From the NCBI GenBank assembly GCA_910577185.1, contig CAJTLR010000025.1, positions 1-44,767 of the forward strand: DNA of 44,767 nt. The letters run 5' to 3'. Positions 1 through 7,569 of this stretch are shown here, piece by piece. The notes beneath the pieces were generated by a model. It ran no database searches, was not told the origin of the DNA, and was given only the letters and a program-made list of their open reading frames with translations. How positions within the stretch are numbered: the stretch's first letter is position 1; each line of letters starts with the position of its first letter. The stretch is from an uncultured Acetatifactor sp. (GTDB taxonomy: Bacteria > Bacillota > Clostridia > Lachnospirales > Lachnospiraceae). The position numbers and the translations under genes are program-made.

Positions 1-147
1 GTGGATACGGTGGGAAAGAACACCAAGCGGATTCAGGAGTACATTGCAAACCAGCTGAAAGAGGATCACGAAGCGGACCAGATGACCCTAAACGAGTATA
101 TCGACCCGTTCACGGGTGAGCCGGTACAAAAAGGCAGTAAGAAGTAA
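1..147 (+). CDS. tnpA: IS200/IS605-family transposase TnpA (Y1, HUH type), C-terminal fragment
   Basis: This is the last 48 codons of a reading frame that enters from outside the window; the stop is TAA at 145-147. The residues read VDTVGKNTKRIQEYIANQ, then a short acidic stretch, then a tail with DPFTGEPV. This is the C-terminal pattern of single-domain Y1 transposases of the IS200/IS605 group (typically about 150 aa). Tyr14 and Gln18 of the fragment have the Y-x-x-x-Q spacing of the catalytic tyrosine helix in this family. The enzyme moves single-stranded DNA using subterminal hairpins, and hairpins follow directly downstream. The window edge hides the HUH motif and the left end, so I cannot say whether the gene is intact. 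The GTG at position 1 is simply the first codon visible. Confidence 0.8.
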   Translation: MDTVGKNTKRIQEYIANQLKEDHEADQMTLNEYIDPFTGEPVQKGSKK

Positions 148-350
148 AGCCCCTGAAAGGGGAAGCCAGTGAAGAAAGCCATCGCAAAAGGCTTTTAAAG
201 CTGGCAGGAAGTAGGAGGCAGTAAAAAAGCCCTTTAGGGCAAGCCTGAGAAAGAAGTGCGGTTGGCAGATCCATCGGGCGCCTTCCGGGCGCAAGTCGGT
301 AAAAGCCCCTTATAGGGGCAGTGCAAGCCACCGGCTAAGCCGGTGGTCTT
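148..350 (+). mobile_element. Right end of the IS200/IS605 element: ladder of short hairpins
   Basis: After the tnpA stop there is about 200 bases of non-coding sequence with at least five perfect short stem-loops: 150-162 (CCCC/GGGG), 229-240 (GCCC/GGGC), 278-292 (GCGCC/GGCGC), 305-319 (GCCCC/GGGGC) and 328-346 (CCACCGGC/GCCGGTGG, loop TAA). The last is the strongest and probably corresponds to the right-end hairpin that TnpA binds. Elements of this family have no terminal inverted repeats and make no target duplication, so the exact boundary cannot be set from one end; I place it near 350. The other hairpins could protect the tnpA mRNA, end transcription, or serve as extra recognition structures. 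Confidence 0.6.
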
Positions 351-458
351 GACTGTTGCCGGTTTTTGGGAGGAAAATATTGAAACTATACATTTGCCGC
401 GTTTTGGTGTAATGTCAGATTATTCACCTGCCAGGCAGCGGCAGTAAGGAGGTTGGTT
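351..458 (+). other. Leader of the first sugar importer operon; no clear promoter seen
   Basis: This stretch lies between the IS-like hairpins and the first permease. It holds the ribosome-binding site AAGGAGG at 446-452, six bases before ATG 459. I looked for paired -35 and -10 boxes and found only weak candidates: TTGACT at 349-354 and TTGAAA at 380-385, neither with a good -10 at 16-18 bases. No operator-like palindrome was recognised. Confidence 0.5.
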
Positions 459-1418
459 ATGAAAGGGAAAACAGCGAAGCCTTCCATGACGAAGGAAGAA
501 AAGAAGAAGTACTGGAAAAAAAGCCTGAAAAGGGATAAGTATCTGATTATCATGATTCTGCCGGTAGTGATTTACTACCTGATATTCTGTTATCTTCCCA
601 TGACAGGATTGTGGATGGCTTTTACACAGTATAAAATCGGTTCCGGTTTTGAGGGATTGTTTTTCAGTGATTTTGTGGGCCTGAAATGGTTCCAGCAGTT
701 TTTTGGTTCCGTGTATGCGTGGAGGCTGGTGAGGAATACATTTTTGTTATCTTTCTTTTCCCTGATATTCGGCTTTCCGATTCCCATTATCTTTGCCGTC
801 GCGGTGACGCAGTTAAGGGGGAAACGACTACAGAAAGTGATACAGGTCAGTACATATCTGCCCTATTTTATTTCAACAGTTGTGGTCTGCGGTATGATCA
901 ACAACTTCCTGTCTCCCTCCGGCGGTATCATCAACCAGCTGCTGGGAAAACTGGGAATCGATGCCATAAATTTTCTGGGCCTGCCCGAATGGTTCCGGCC
1001 CATATATGTCATATCCGGTTCCTGGCAGAGTTTTGGGTTTAACTCCATTATCTTTGTGGCTGCAATCATGGGAATTTCGCCGGATCTGCATGAGGCCATG
1101 CGGGTGGACGGTGCGAATAAGCGCCAGGTGATCTGGCATCTGATTCTGCCCAGCATCCGTCCCACCATCATCCTTCTGCTGATTATGACCCTGGGAAATA
1201 TGATGAGCGTGGGTTTTGAAAAAGTATATCTCCTTTATAATCCTTCCGTGTACGAGACGGCGGATGTGATCCAGACCTATGTGTACAGACAGGGTATTCA
1301 GAGCAATAACTACAGTTATGCGACGGCGGTAGGCCTGTTTAACTCAGTGGTCAACTTTACGATTGTATTTCTGGCAAACCGGCTGAGCCGTAAAGTCACG
1401 GATACCTCAATCTGGTAA
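459..1418 (+). CDS. Carbohydrate ABC transporter permease, LplB type (importer 1)
   Basis: This is a membrane permease subunit of a carbohydrate uptake ABC transporter (CUT1 type), 319 aa. After a basic cytoplasmic N-terminus (Lys-rich, about residues 1-30) come about six hydrophobic segments. The cytoplasmic EAA loop near residues 210-235 has the core EAMRVDGANKRQVIWHL, which docks on the ATPase. LplB/YteP-like proteins of this length import oligosaccharides such as unsaturated uronides or complex glycans. ATG 459 is preferred to the upstream in-frame TTG 453, because AAGGAGG at 446-452 is ideally spaced for 459 and overlaps 453. The second permease follows after 33 bases. No ATPase gene is nearby, as is usual for this subfamily, which shares an MsmX-like ATPase. 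The exact sugar cannot be read from the sequence. Confidence 0.93.
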   Translation: MKGKTAKPSMTKEEKKKYWKKSLKRDKYLIIMILPVVIYYLIFCYLPMTGLWMAFTQYKIGSGFEGLFFSDFVGLKWFQQFFGSVYAWRLVRNTFLLSFFSLIFGFPIPIIFAVAVTQLRGKRLQKVIQVSTYLPYFISTVVVCGMINNFLSPSGGIINQLLGKLGIDAINFLGLPEWFRPIYVISGSWQSFGFNSIIFVAAIMGISPDLHEAMRVDGANKRQVIWHLILPSIRPTIILLLIMTLGNMMSVGFEKVYLLYNPSVYETADVIQTYVYRQGIQSNNYSYATAVGLFNSVVNFTIVFLANRLSRKVTDTSIW

Positions 1419-1451
1419 AGATAAAAAACCTGGAATAGGAGGACTGAAGGC

Positions 1452-2342
1452 ATGATAAAACAAATCAAAAACCAGACCATAGGCGACAACATATTTGACG
1501 GTATTGTGGCAATTCTGCTTCTGCTGGCGGTGCTGGTCTGTGTGTATCCTTTTTTATATGTGGTGAGTGTGGCACTGAGTTCCGGCGAGGCGGTGAACAA
1601 AGGACTGGTGACCCTTCTGCCGGTGGATTTGAACCTGGATGCCATGAAGACCGTTCTGAAATATGAGCAGCTGTGGATATCCTATGGAAACACCATATTT
1701 TATACCATTGTAGGTACCATATTGAATGTGGCGTTTACCTGCCTGGCGGCATATCCCCTGTCAAAGAGGACATTTTGCTTCCGAAAGCCGCTGAACTTCC
1801 TGCTGGCGTTTACCATGTATTTTTCGGGAGGACTGATTCCCATTTATATCGTGGTGACCAGCCTGGGATTATACAACAAACGGCTTGCCATGCTGGTGCC
1901 GGTTCTGGTAAGTGCATATAATGTGATGATCTGCCGTTCCGCATTCGAATCTATCTCGGATGAATTGTTTGAGGAGGCAGAACTGGAGGGGGCCAATGAT
2001 TTCCTGATCATGCATAAAATTGCAATCCCCCTGATCAAGCCCACCCTGGCGGTGCTGACATTATATTATGCGGTGGCAAGATACAATGATTTCTTCAACG
2101 CCATGCTGTATATCAGCGACAAGAAACTGGAGCCCCTGCAGCTGTTCTTAAGACGAATCCTGCTGGAAGCGTCCACGGAGATCATGCAGACCACCAGTAT
2201 CAGTATGGCGGCGGCCAGCCAGTCCACTTTGCAGGTGAGATATGTGTGTATCGTGGTGTCGGTGGTACCCATCATGCTGGTGGTGCCCTTTGTCCAGAAG
2301 TATCTGGTGGAAGGAACCATGCTGGGAGCAGTGAAGGGGTAA
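1452..2342 (+). CDS. Carbohydrate ABC transporter permease, YtcP/LplC type (importer 1)
   Basis: This is the second permease of the same importer, 296 aa, with about six transmembrane segments starting around residue 17. The EAA loop has the core EAELEGANDFLIMHKIAIP near residues 175-200, followed by the usual IKPT. The C-terminus, PFVQKYLVEGTMLGAVKG, is the standard ending of the YtcP/LplC branch. ATG 1452 is preceded by AGGAGG at about 1438-1443. The gene lies 33 bases downstream of the first permease and is surely co-transcribed with it. It pairs with the LplB-type subunit to form the channel heterodimer. It is paralogous to 20845-21711, which has the same domain order and C-terminal motif. 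Confidence 0.93.
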   Translation: MIKQIKNQTIGDNIFDGIVAILLLLAVLVCVYPFLYVVSVALSSGEAVNKGLVTLLPVDLNLDAMKTVLKYEQLWISYGNTIFYTIVGTILNVAFTCLAAYPLSKRTFCFRKPLNFLLAFTMYFSGGLIPIYIVVTSLGLYNKRLAMLVPVLVSAYNVMICRSAFESISDELFEEAELEGANDFLIMHKIAIPLIKPTLAVLTLYYAVARYNDFFNAMLYISDKKLEPLQLFLRRILLEASTEIMQTTSISMAAASQSTLQVRYVCIVVSVVPIMLVVPFVQKYLVEGTMLGAVKG

Positions 2343-2507
2343 CGGGACGGCGGATGCGCGGTCCGGTACGGGGGGCAGGGCCTGCCCCGGGGAAATAGAA
2401 AAAAGGATGTTGCTGTGTGCAAATACAGTTAAAATACATCAAAGGTAAGTTCGGCGGAAACGCCGGCAGAGACGCCGCGAGGCGAGTAAAATAAGGAGGA
2501 TGGAAAA
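2343..2507 (+). other. Intergenic hairpins between permease and binding-protein genes
   Basis: This 165-base spacer sits inside the operon. At 2372-2388 there is a stem GGGGCA/TGCCCC that lacks a T-run, so it is not an obvious terminator. At 2473-2484 a short CGCC/GGCG stem with a GCGA (GNRA-type) tetraloop lies about 10 bases upstream of the ribosome-binding site. Such stems between permease and binding-protein genes often act as mRNA-stabilising or processing structures that raise binding-protein output; that role is inferred here. Confidence 0.4.
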
Positions 2508-4199
2508 ATGAAGAAGAGAAAATTGCTGGCTCTGGGACTGGCTGCTGCCATGATGGCAGGATGCCTGACAGGATGTGGAAACGATGCCGCAAACGGCAGC
2601 TCGGAAGAAAGCACGACGAGTTCCGGGGAATCTTCCAGTGATGCCGGAAGTGAAGAGGGAAGCGAGACCGGAGAGGAAGCGTCAGGAGAAGCTTCTGGGG
2701 AAGCATCCGGCGGAAGTGAAGGCGGATTTACTTATACCGGAGAGGCTCCCATCACGGATACGGACGCCACACTGAAGATTCTTGCCGAGACATCAAACTA
2801 TACTACCGTGGATATCAAGAGCGCTCCGATCGTGGAGACAGTGGTGGCCAACGCCGGTGTCCAGGTGGACTGGGATTTGCATGACTATGGCACCTATGCC
2901 GATTCCGTGGGGCCCATGCTTACCACAGGCCAGGCGGATGCAGACATTATACTGCTTCCGGACCAGGATCCCAATCAGACTTACATTAAGTCAGGGATTT
3001 TTGAGCCGCTGGATACACATTTTGACGAAATGCCGAATTTCACCAAATGGCTGGATGCAAATCCCGTCATCAAGGCTGAGCTGACGGCAGAAGACGGACA
3101 TATTTACTATGTTCCCGGAACCAATGTGGGCAAGGACTATCAGCCGGTGCTGATGTACAACCAGAAATGGCTGGACAAGGCAGGCAAGGAAGCGCCTACC
3201 ACCCTGGATGAGTTTGTGGAACTGCTCCGTTATTATAAGGAGAATGACATGAATGACAACGGGGATGCAAGTGATGAAATTCCCATGAGTATTATGTCGT
3301 CTTTCCTGCCCTATATGTTCGGACCTGCTTTCGGACTTGATCTTGTGAGCGGATTCCAGGCAGATGAGAGCGGCAATGTGACCTATGCCGCAGCAGACAG
3401 CGAAAAGTATAAAGCATATCTGGAATTCCTGAACGGATTATACAATGAAGGGCTTCTGGAAGTGGAATATACTTCCCTTGACAGAGACCAGATTACCACA
3501 CGTATTGCAAATGACACCACAGGCGTGACTTATGACTTCAGCTGGTCCATGTCCATGACTTTCAGCCCTGCCCTTCCCGGCTATGACGGAACAAAGGAAA
3601 CCGCTTTTGTGGGCGCGGCTCCTCTTTCCGGAGATTTTGAAGGATACTATGTAGGACGTGTGGAACTGGGAAATATGTTCGGCGTCAGCTCTAAATCTTC
3701 CAACATTGCACTGGCATGCAGATTCCTGGATTATGCCATGAGTGAAAGCTGCCAGACCATGTATCAGTGGGGTATTGAGGGCGAGAGCTACACTGTGAAC
3801 GCGGATGGATCAAAATCTTTCACAGAGCAGGCAAATGACAATGACTGGCTGCAGCAGCTGGGAATCAATCCTTCCTTCGTATTCCCCGCACAGCAGTCCG
3901 TAGAGTCCACGGATGTGCTGGTGGCTGACTGGCACGCAGAATGCAACGCTTGGCAGAGACAGTACGTGGTAGATCCCTGGCCGTTTGTATATGCGACGGA
4001 TGAGGAGTCTTCCGTAATCAATACTTACATGACCGACATCGAGACTTACGTAAACGAGAACGCAACTGCATTTATCACAGGTACCAAGGGAATGGATCAG
4101 TTTGACAGCTATATCACCGGACTGGATGCACTGAACCTGGCAGAGGTACTCACTGTGAAGCAGGGACAGTATGCAAGATATCTGGCAGCATTGAATTAA
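2508..4199 (+). CDS. Extracellular sugar-binding lipoprotein (LipO-like, importer 1)
   Basis: This is the substrate-capturing lipoprotein of importer 1, 563 aa. The N-terminus is a lipoprotein signal: MKKRK, a hydrophobic core, then a lipobox LTGC with the lipidated Cys at residue 23 (an MAGC at residue 19 is a second possibility). Residues 24 to about 75 form a Ser/Glu/Gly-rich linker that tethers the domain to the membrane surface. The rest is a large family 1 binding protein of the LipO type, longer than maltose-type proteins (about 420 aa). An acidic D-N-D-G-D-x-S-D segment near residues 245-255 resembles the Ca-binding loop seen in alginate-type binding proteins. The ribosome site AAGGAGG lies 8-9 bases before ATG 2508. 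The gene ends the operon and is followed by a strong terminator. Confidence 0.92.
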   Translation: MKKRKLLALGLAAAMMAGCLTGCGNDAANGSSEESTTSSGESSSDAGSEEGSETGEEASGEASGEASGGSEGGFTYTGEAPITDTDATLKILAETSNYTTVDIKSAPIVETVVANAGVQVDWDLHDYGTYADSVGPMLTTGQADADIILLPDQDPNQTYIKSGIFEPLDTHFDEMPNFTKWLDANPVIKAELTAEDGHIYYVPGTNVGKDYQPVLMYNQKWLDKAGKEAPTTLDEFVELLRYYKENDMNDNGDASDEIPMSIMSSFLPYMFGPAFGLDLVSGFQADESGNVTYAAADSEKYKAYLEFLNGLYNEGLLEVEYTSLDRDQITTRIANDTTGVTYDFSWSMSMTFSPALPGYDGTKETAFVGAAPLSGDFEGYYVGRVELGNMFGVSSKSSNIALACRFLDYAMSESCQTMYQWGIEGESYTVNADGSKSFTEQANDNDWLQQLGINPSFVFPAQQSVESTDVLVADWHAECNAWQRQYVVDPWPFVYATDEESSVINTYMTDIETYVNENATAFITGTKGMDQFDSYITGLDALNLAEVLTVKQGQYARYLAALN

Positions 4200-4231
4200 T
4201 CGCCGGATCAGACAAAAAAGAACGTTTTTTT

Positions 4232-4263
4232 GGGGGACACTTCGCGGGAAGTGTCCCCTTTTT
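4232..4263 (+). terminator. Rho-independent terminator of importer 1 operon
   Basis: A 10-bp stem (GGGGACACTT at 4233-4242 with AAGTGTCCCC at 4249-4258) and a six-base loop are followed by TTTTT at 4259-4263. It lies 34 bases after the binding-protein stop. No T-run is seen in the reverse direction, so it serves the plus strand only. Confidence 0.92.
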
Positions 4264-4407
4264 CTGCGCAGGCCCGTATACAAAGTGCGACTCTTCGCAC
4301 CCGGAATTATGCCGCTAAAGCAGCGTACGGGCTGCGCGGCGGGTAGGGGAGAAGAGCATTCCCCTGCTGGATTGCGCCCCTTCTTCCCTGCCCATTGGAA
4401 AATATTG

Positions 4408-5424
4408 TCATATTTGATCGGGACAGCTTTCCCGTGAAATATAGGTGACAGGTATCACTTTGGAGGTTATGCCGCATCCGGAGGCATGCATCTGACGGTG
4501 CATGAGCCGGGTACATTCCGAGGCGACCGTCTCCAGGGGAAGATGCACCACGGATAAGGCGGGGGTGCAGACTTCGCTGATGTCCAGGGCAGAGTCCCCG
4601 ATGGCGATGAATTCCAGATTCCCGGGGAAAGGGATTTTCAGCTCGGAAAAGACCCGGAGGGATCCCAGGGCCAGCCCCTCCCGCATATAGAGGATGCAGT
4701 CCGTCTCCGGATGGGCCTTGAGAAGTTCCAGGGTTTTCTCATAGCCGCTTCTGGCGGTAGGTTCACAGCAATAGACCAGGGGTTCGTCCATATCCCTGGA
4801 ACGGCAGGTATAGGCGAAGAGATTCTGCCGGATGCTCATGCCGCTGAATGTGGGCAGGGTGGTGACCACCGCCGGATGCTTTTTGCCGTGGGAAGCGAAG
4901 ATTTCCCCGGGTATGGAGCCGATGGAACGGTCATCCATGACCACACTGGAATATTTCCTGGAATACCGGTTGTAGAGGATGAGGGGACGGGGGAAGCTGC
5001 CGGCCTCCAGATATTCCAGATCCTCCTCGGCCGCATTGCACACAAGGATACCGTGGCAGGAAAGAAGCAGCTCATCCTTCATGGCAGACCGGAGCGCACC
5101 GGGTCTGTAGGACTGGAGCAGAACCTCGAAGGGAAGACTTTCCCTCTCAATGGCAGCCTCGATGCCCCGGAAAAAGCGCAGCATGGTCTGGGCCCGGGTG
5201 TCTGCCACCCAGAAGATGAGGATTCGGTAGGAAAACGTGCCTCCCCCTTTTTTCAGGCTTATGGCCTGGAGATTGGGAAGATATCCCAGGCGCTGCGCGA
5301 TCTGCAGTACCCGCTGTTCCGTCAGGGCAGATATTTTCCGTTCTTTGGATTTATTGTTCAGTATCAGGGAGACAGTGGTGGGAGATACTTTTGCCTCCCG
5401 GGCAATTTCTTTGATTGTAACCAT
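4408..5424 (-). CDS. LacI-family transcriptional regulator
   Basis: This is a sugar-responsive regulator, 338 aa. The N-terminus MVTIKEIAREAKVSPTTVS is the LacI/PurR helix-turn-helix, followed by a hinge region (LTEQRVLQIAQRLGYLPN) and a periplasmic-binding-protein-like effector domain to the C-terminus. The reading frame stays open upstream to 5784, but the start is set at ATG 5422-5424: the helix-turn-helix begins at residue 2, and the minus strand carries AGGAG about 8 bases before it. A likely promoter lies at 5633-5661. The gene is divergent from the AtuA-esterase-glycosidase operon, and LacI regulators usually control the adjacent divergent operon. Candidate operators are at 5791-5799 and, more remotely, 19817-19826. 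The effector is unknown. Confidence 0.92.
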   Translation of the reverse strand: MVTIKEIAREAKVSPTTVSLILNNKSKERKISALTEQRVLQIAQRLGYLPNLQAISLKKGGGTFSYRILIFWVADTRAQTMLRFFRGIEAAIERESLPFEVLLQSYRPGALRSAMKDELLLSCHGILVCNAAEEDLEYLEAGSFPRPLILYNRYSRKYSSVVMDDRSIGSIPGEIFASHGKKHPAVVTTLPTFSGMSIRQNLFAYTCRSRDMDEPLVYCCEPTARSGYEKTLELLKAHPETDCILYMREGLALGSLRVFSELKIPFPGNLEFIAIGDSALDISEVCTPALSVVHLPLETVASECTRLMHRQMHASGCGITSKVIPVTYISRESCPDQI

Positions 5425-5632
5425 AATAACGCTCCTGTTCAAGTGGTCAAAGTAAGGCTTCCTGGCTGTGGTGATGTGTTTCCGGCGGTTCATTCCGGCT
5501 GCCGGCCTGCAGAAAGCCAGTGGGAGCAGGACTTTCCGGGAGAGTCTGCGGGAGACGGACACCGGGGATCCGCCCGGCCTTTTGGGAAACGGCCCGGAGA
5601 CGGCAGGGATGAACGATTGAGCTCTTGTTAGT

Positions 5633-5661
5633 ATGCTACAACGAAACGGAACATTGGTCAA
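5633..5661 (-). promoter_or_regulatory. Candidate promoter of the LacI gene
   Basis: On the minus strand, TTGACC (5656-5661) and TAGCAT (5633-5638) are separated by 17 bases. Transcription would begin near 5626, giving a leader of about 200 bases before the LacI start. The leader shows no reading frame I can support. Confidence 0.5.
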
Positions 5662-5745
5662 GAAAAATAGAGCCGGAAAAGCAGGGGAAGACATTCTGCC
5701 GGGTAATAAGATATCTTTTGACAGTGAATAGGTTAAACGGAAGGA

Positions 5746-5774
5746 TTGACAAAGGGGATATAAAAAGGTATCAT
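5746..5774 (+). promoter_or_regulatory. Promoter of the AtuA-esterase-glycosidase operon
   Basis: A consensus -35 TTGACA (5746-5751) and a -10 TATCAT (5769-5774) are separated by 17 bases. The expected start is near 5781, about 70 bases before ATG 5851. No terminator was recognised until 18573, although gaps of 116 and 147 bases (8773-8888 and 13122-13268) could hold internal promoters. Confidence 0.75.
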
Positions 5775-5787
5775 AATGAGACAAAAA

Positions 5788-5803
5788 AACTAAAACGTTA
5801 AAC
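5788..5803 (+). promoter_or_regulatory. Candidate LacI-type operator
   Basis: The sequence ACTAAAACGTTAAACC has the central CG and the AACGTT palindromic core common in LacI-family operators. It lies about 10 bases downstream of the predicted transcription start, a typical roadblock position. The nine bases TAAAACGTT (5791-5799) recur at 19817-19825. The outer arms are poorly symmetric, so this is a proposal only. Confidence 0.45.
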
Positions 5804-5850
5804 CCCCTTGAAAAGAGGAAAAAGATAGATTACACTGTAAGGAGGGCGCT

Positions 5851-7218
5851 ATGGGAAAAGTGATAATCGGAGGAGGACAGGGCTTCTGGGGAGACAGCAA
5901 TGACGCCGCCATACATATGGTCCGACACAGCAATATCAATTACATGGCCTGCGACTATCTGGCGGAACTGACCATGTCCATTATGGCCAGGCAAAAGAAG
6001 AAGAATCCAAAGGCAGGATATGCAAGGGACTTTATCGACATGATGAGGGAGTGCGGAAAAGAGGCCTATGAAAAGCAGATCAAAATACTGACCAATGCGG
6101 GCGGCATGAATATCGAAGAGCTGGTGGCGGCCCTGGCGGCCCAGGCATGGGAACAGGGACTGGGAGGGATGAAAATCGGTTATGTGACCGGGGACGAGAT
6201 TTCGGACCGGATCCCGCAGCTTCTGCGGGAAGGCGTTTCCTTTGAGAATATGGATGATGGGGGAGATTTCCGGGAAATTCAGGACAAGGTTTTTCACGCC
6301 AATGTCTATTTTGGACATGAGCCCATTTTGGACTGTCTGAAGCAGGGGGCAGACATGATTGTCACGGGACGTTCCACGGATTCTGCCCTGTTTCTGGCAC
6401 CCTGCATGTATGAACTGGACTGGGAGGCAGACGACTGGGATAATCTGGCCAGGGGCATCATGGCAGGGCATCTGCTGGAATGCGGGGGCCAGGGAGCCGG
6501 CGGAAACTATGACTACGGCTGGAGGGACGTGCCCGGGATGGACGAACTGGGATTTCCCATTGCAGAGGTAACGGAAGATAATTTTGTCATCACAAAGGCC
6601 CCGGACTGCGGCGGCGTGATCTGTGAACAGTCCTGCAAAGAGCAGTTTCTCTATGAGGTGCATGATCCTGCCAATTATCTGACCCCGGACGTGACGGTGG
6701 ACATCAGCCAGGCAACCCTGACCCAGACCGGGGAAAACCGGGTCAGGGTGGGAAATATCCGGGGCAAAGAGCGTCCCGGGATGCTGAAGCTCTCCCTGGG
6801 GTACCACGCCGGGTACAAGGTGGCGGGGATGCTGAGCTTTGCCTGGCCGGATGCCTATGAGAAAGCACAGTACGCTGCGGATATTATCCGGAAGAAGCTT
6901 GCGCGTAAGAATCTGGCGGCGGAGGAAATCCGGATTGACTATATCGGCGTAAACGCCCTGCATCTGGGGGTGGCGGAGATGGATCCGGAGAAACTGAAAG
7001 ATTTAAATGAAGTGGTGATGCGTATCGCCGTTCGGACACTGACCAAAGAGGAGGCTTACAAACTGGTGCCGGAGATTGCGCCGCTGCAGCTGAACGGCCC
7101 GCCCGGAGCGAGCTTTTTCGGCGGCAGGGCCAAGGTACAGGAAGTGCTGGGGCTGTGGCCCTGCCTGATACCCAGGGACGCGGTAAAGTTAGAGAGCCAT
7201 ATTTTGAAGGTGGGATAG
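5851..7218 (+). CDS. AtuA-family protein (acyclic terpene utilisation AtuA / DUF1446)
   Basis: A cytoplasmic protein of 455 aa that I recognise as the AtuA (DUF1446) family. The N-terminus has the family pattern IGGGQGFWGDSNDAA, followed by a conserved MACDYLAELTMSIMARQ. Later family-type stretches include VTGRSTDSALFLAPC (about residue 170), HLLECGGQGAGGN and a central DPANYLTPDVTVDIS. In Pseudomonas, AtuA is needed for citronellol/geraniol degradation through acyl-CoA intermediates, but as far as I know its reaction is not settled. Many family members are longer because a small C-terminal domain is fused; here that domain is a separate gene 22 bases downstream. ATG 5851 follows AAGGAGGG. 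It is the first gene of the operon. The CoA-transferase two genes downstream supports work on an acyl-CoA. Confidence 0.85.
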   Translation: MGKVIIGGGQGFWGDSNDAAIHMVRHSNINYMACDYLAELTMSIMARQKKKNPKAGYARDFIDMMRECGKEAYEKQIKILTNAGGMNIEELVAALAAQAWEQGLGGMKIGYVTGDEISDRIPQLLREGVSFENMDDGGDFREIQDKVFHANVYFGHEPILDCLKQGADMIVTGRSTDSALFLAPCMYELDWEADDWDNLARGIMAGHLLECGGQGAGGNYDYGWRDVPGMDELGFPIAEVTEDNFVITKAPDCGGVICEQSCKEQFLYEVHDPANYLTPDVTVDISQATLTQTGENRVRVGNIRGKERPGMLKLSLGYHAGYKVAGMLSFAWPDAYEKAQYAADIIRKKLARKNLAAEEIRIDYIGVNALHLGVAEMDPEKLKDLNEVVMRIAVRTLTKEEAYKLVPEIAPLQLNGPPGASFFGGRAKVQEVLGLWPCLIPRDAVKLESHILKVG

Positions 7219-7240
7219 CATAAAAGGAGGTGCAGCCAGT

Positions 7241-7567
7241 ATGGAGATATATCTGAATCAGATTGCCCACGGCAGATCCGGGGACAAGGGGGATACCAGC
7301 AATGTGTGTGTCTTTGCCAGGAAGCCGGAGTATTACGGCATTATTGCCAGGGAGGTGACGCCGGAACGGGTGAAGGCTTATTTCGGCGATATGGTCAGGG
7401 GTGAAATCATACGCTACGATGTGCCCTCCCTGCAGGGATTTAATTTTGTCATGAAGCATGCCCTTGGAGGCGGCGCCACGCATTCCCTGCGGCTTGACAG
7501 TCTTGGAAAGTCCATGGGGAGCGCCTTTTTGCGGATGAAGATTGAAGTGGCAGAAGGAGAGTGCTGA
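7241..7567 (+). CDS. AtuA-like small ferredoxin-fold domain protein
   Basis: A 108-aa protein matching the small domain often fused to the C-terminus of AtuA or encoded next to it. The hallmark is the start of the domain, QIAHGRSGDKGDTSNV, followed by an alternating alpha/beta pattern and LGGGATHSLRLDSLGKSMG near the C-terminus. ATG 7241 follows AAAGGAGGTG at good spacing. With the 455-aa upstream protein it adds up to about the size of one fused AtuA, so the two probably form a two-subunit enzyme. No catalytic role is known for it alone. The next gene starts two bases after its stop. Confidence 0.8.
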   Translation: MEIYLNQIAHGRSGDKGDTSNVCVFARKPEYYGIIAREVTPERVKAYFGDMVRGEIIRYDVPSLQGFNFVMKHALGGGATHSLRLDSLGKSMGSAFLRMKIEVAEGEC

Positions 7568-7569
7568 AA

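Noticed and set aside
150..346. CRISPR array
   Set aside because: The stems at 150-346 have similar cores, but spacing and repeat sequence are irregular and no spacers of constant length exist; they belong to the IS end.
453..458. TTG 453 as the start of the first permease
   Set aside because: It overlaps the end of the AAGGAGG ribosome site; ATG 459 has ideal spacing.
5425..5784. Longer LacI protein starting at 5784
   Set aside because: The extra residues are not LacI-like, the helix-turn-helix starts at residue 2 from 5424, and a ribosome site precedes that ATG.
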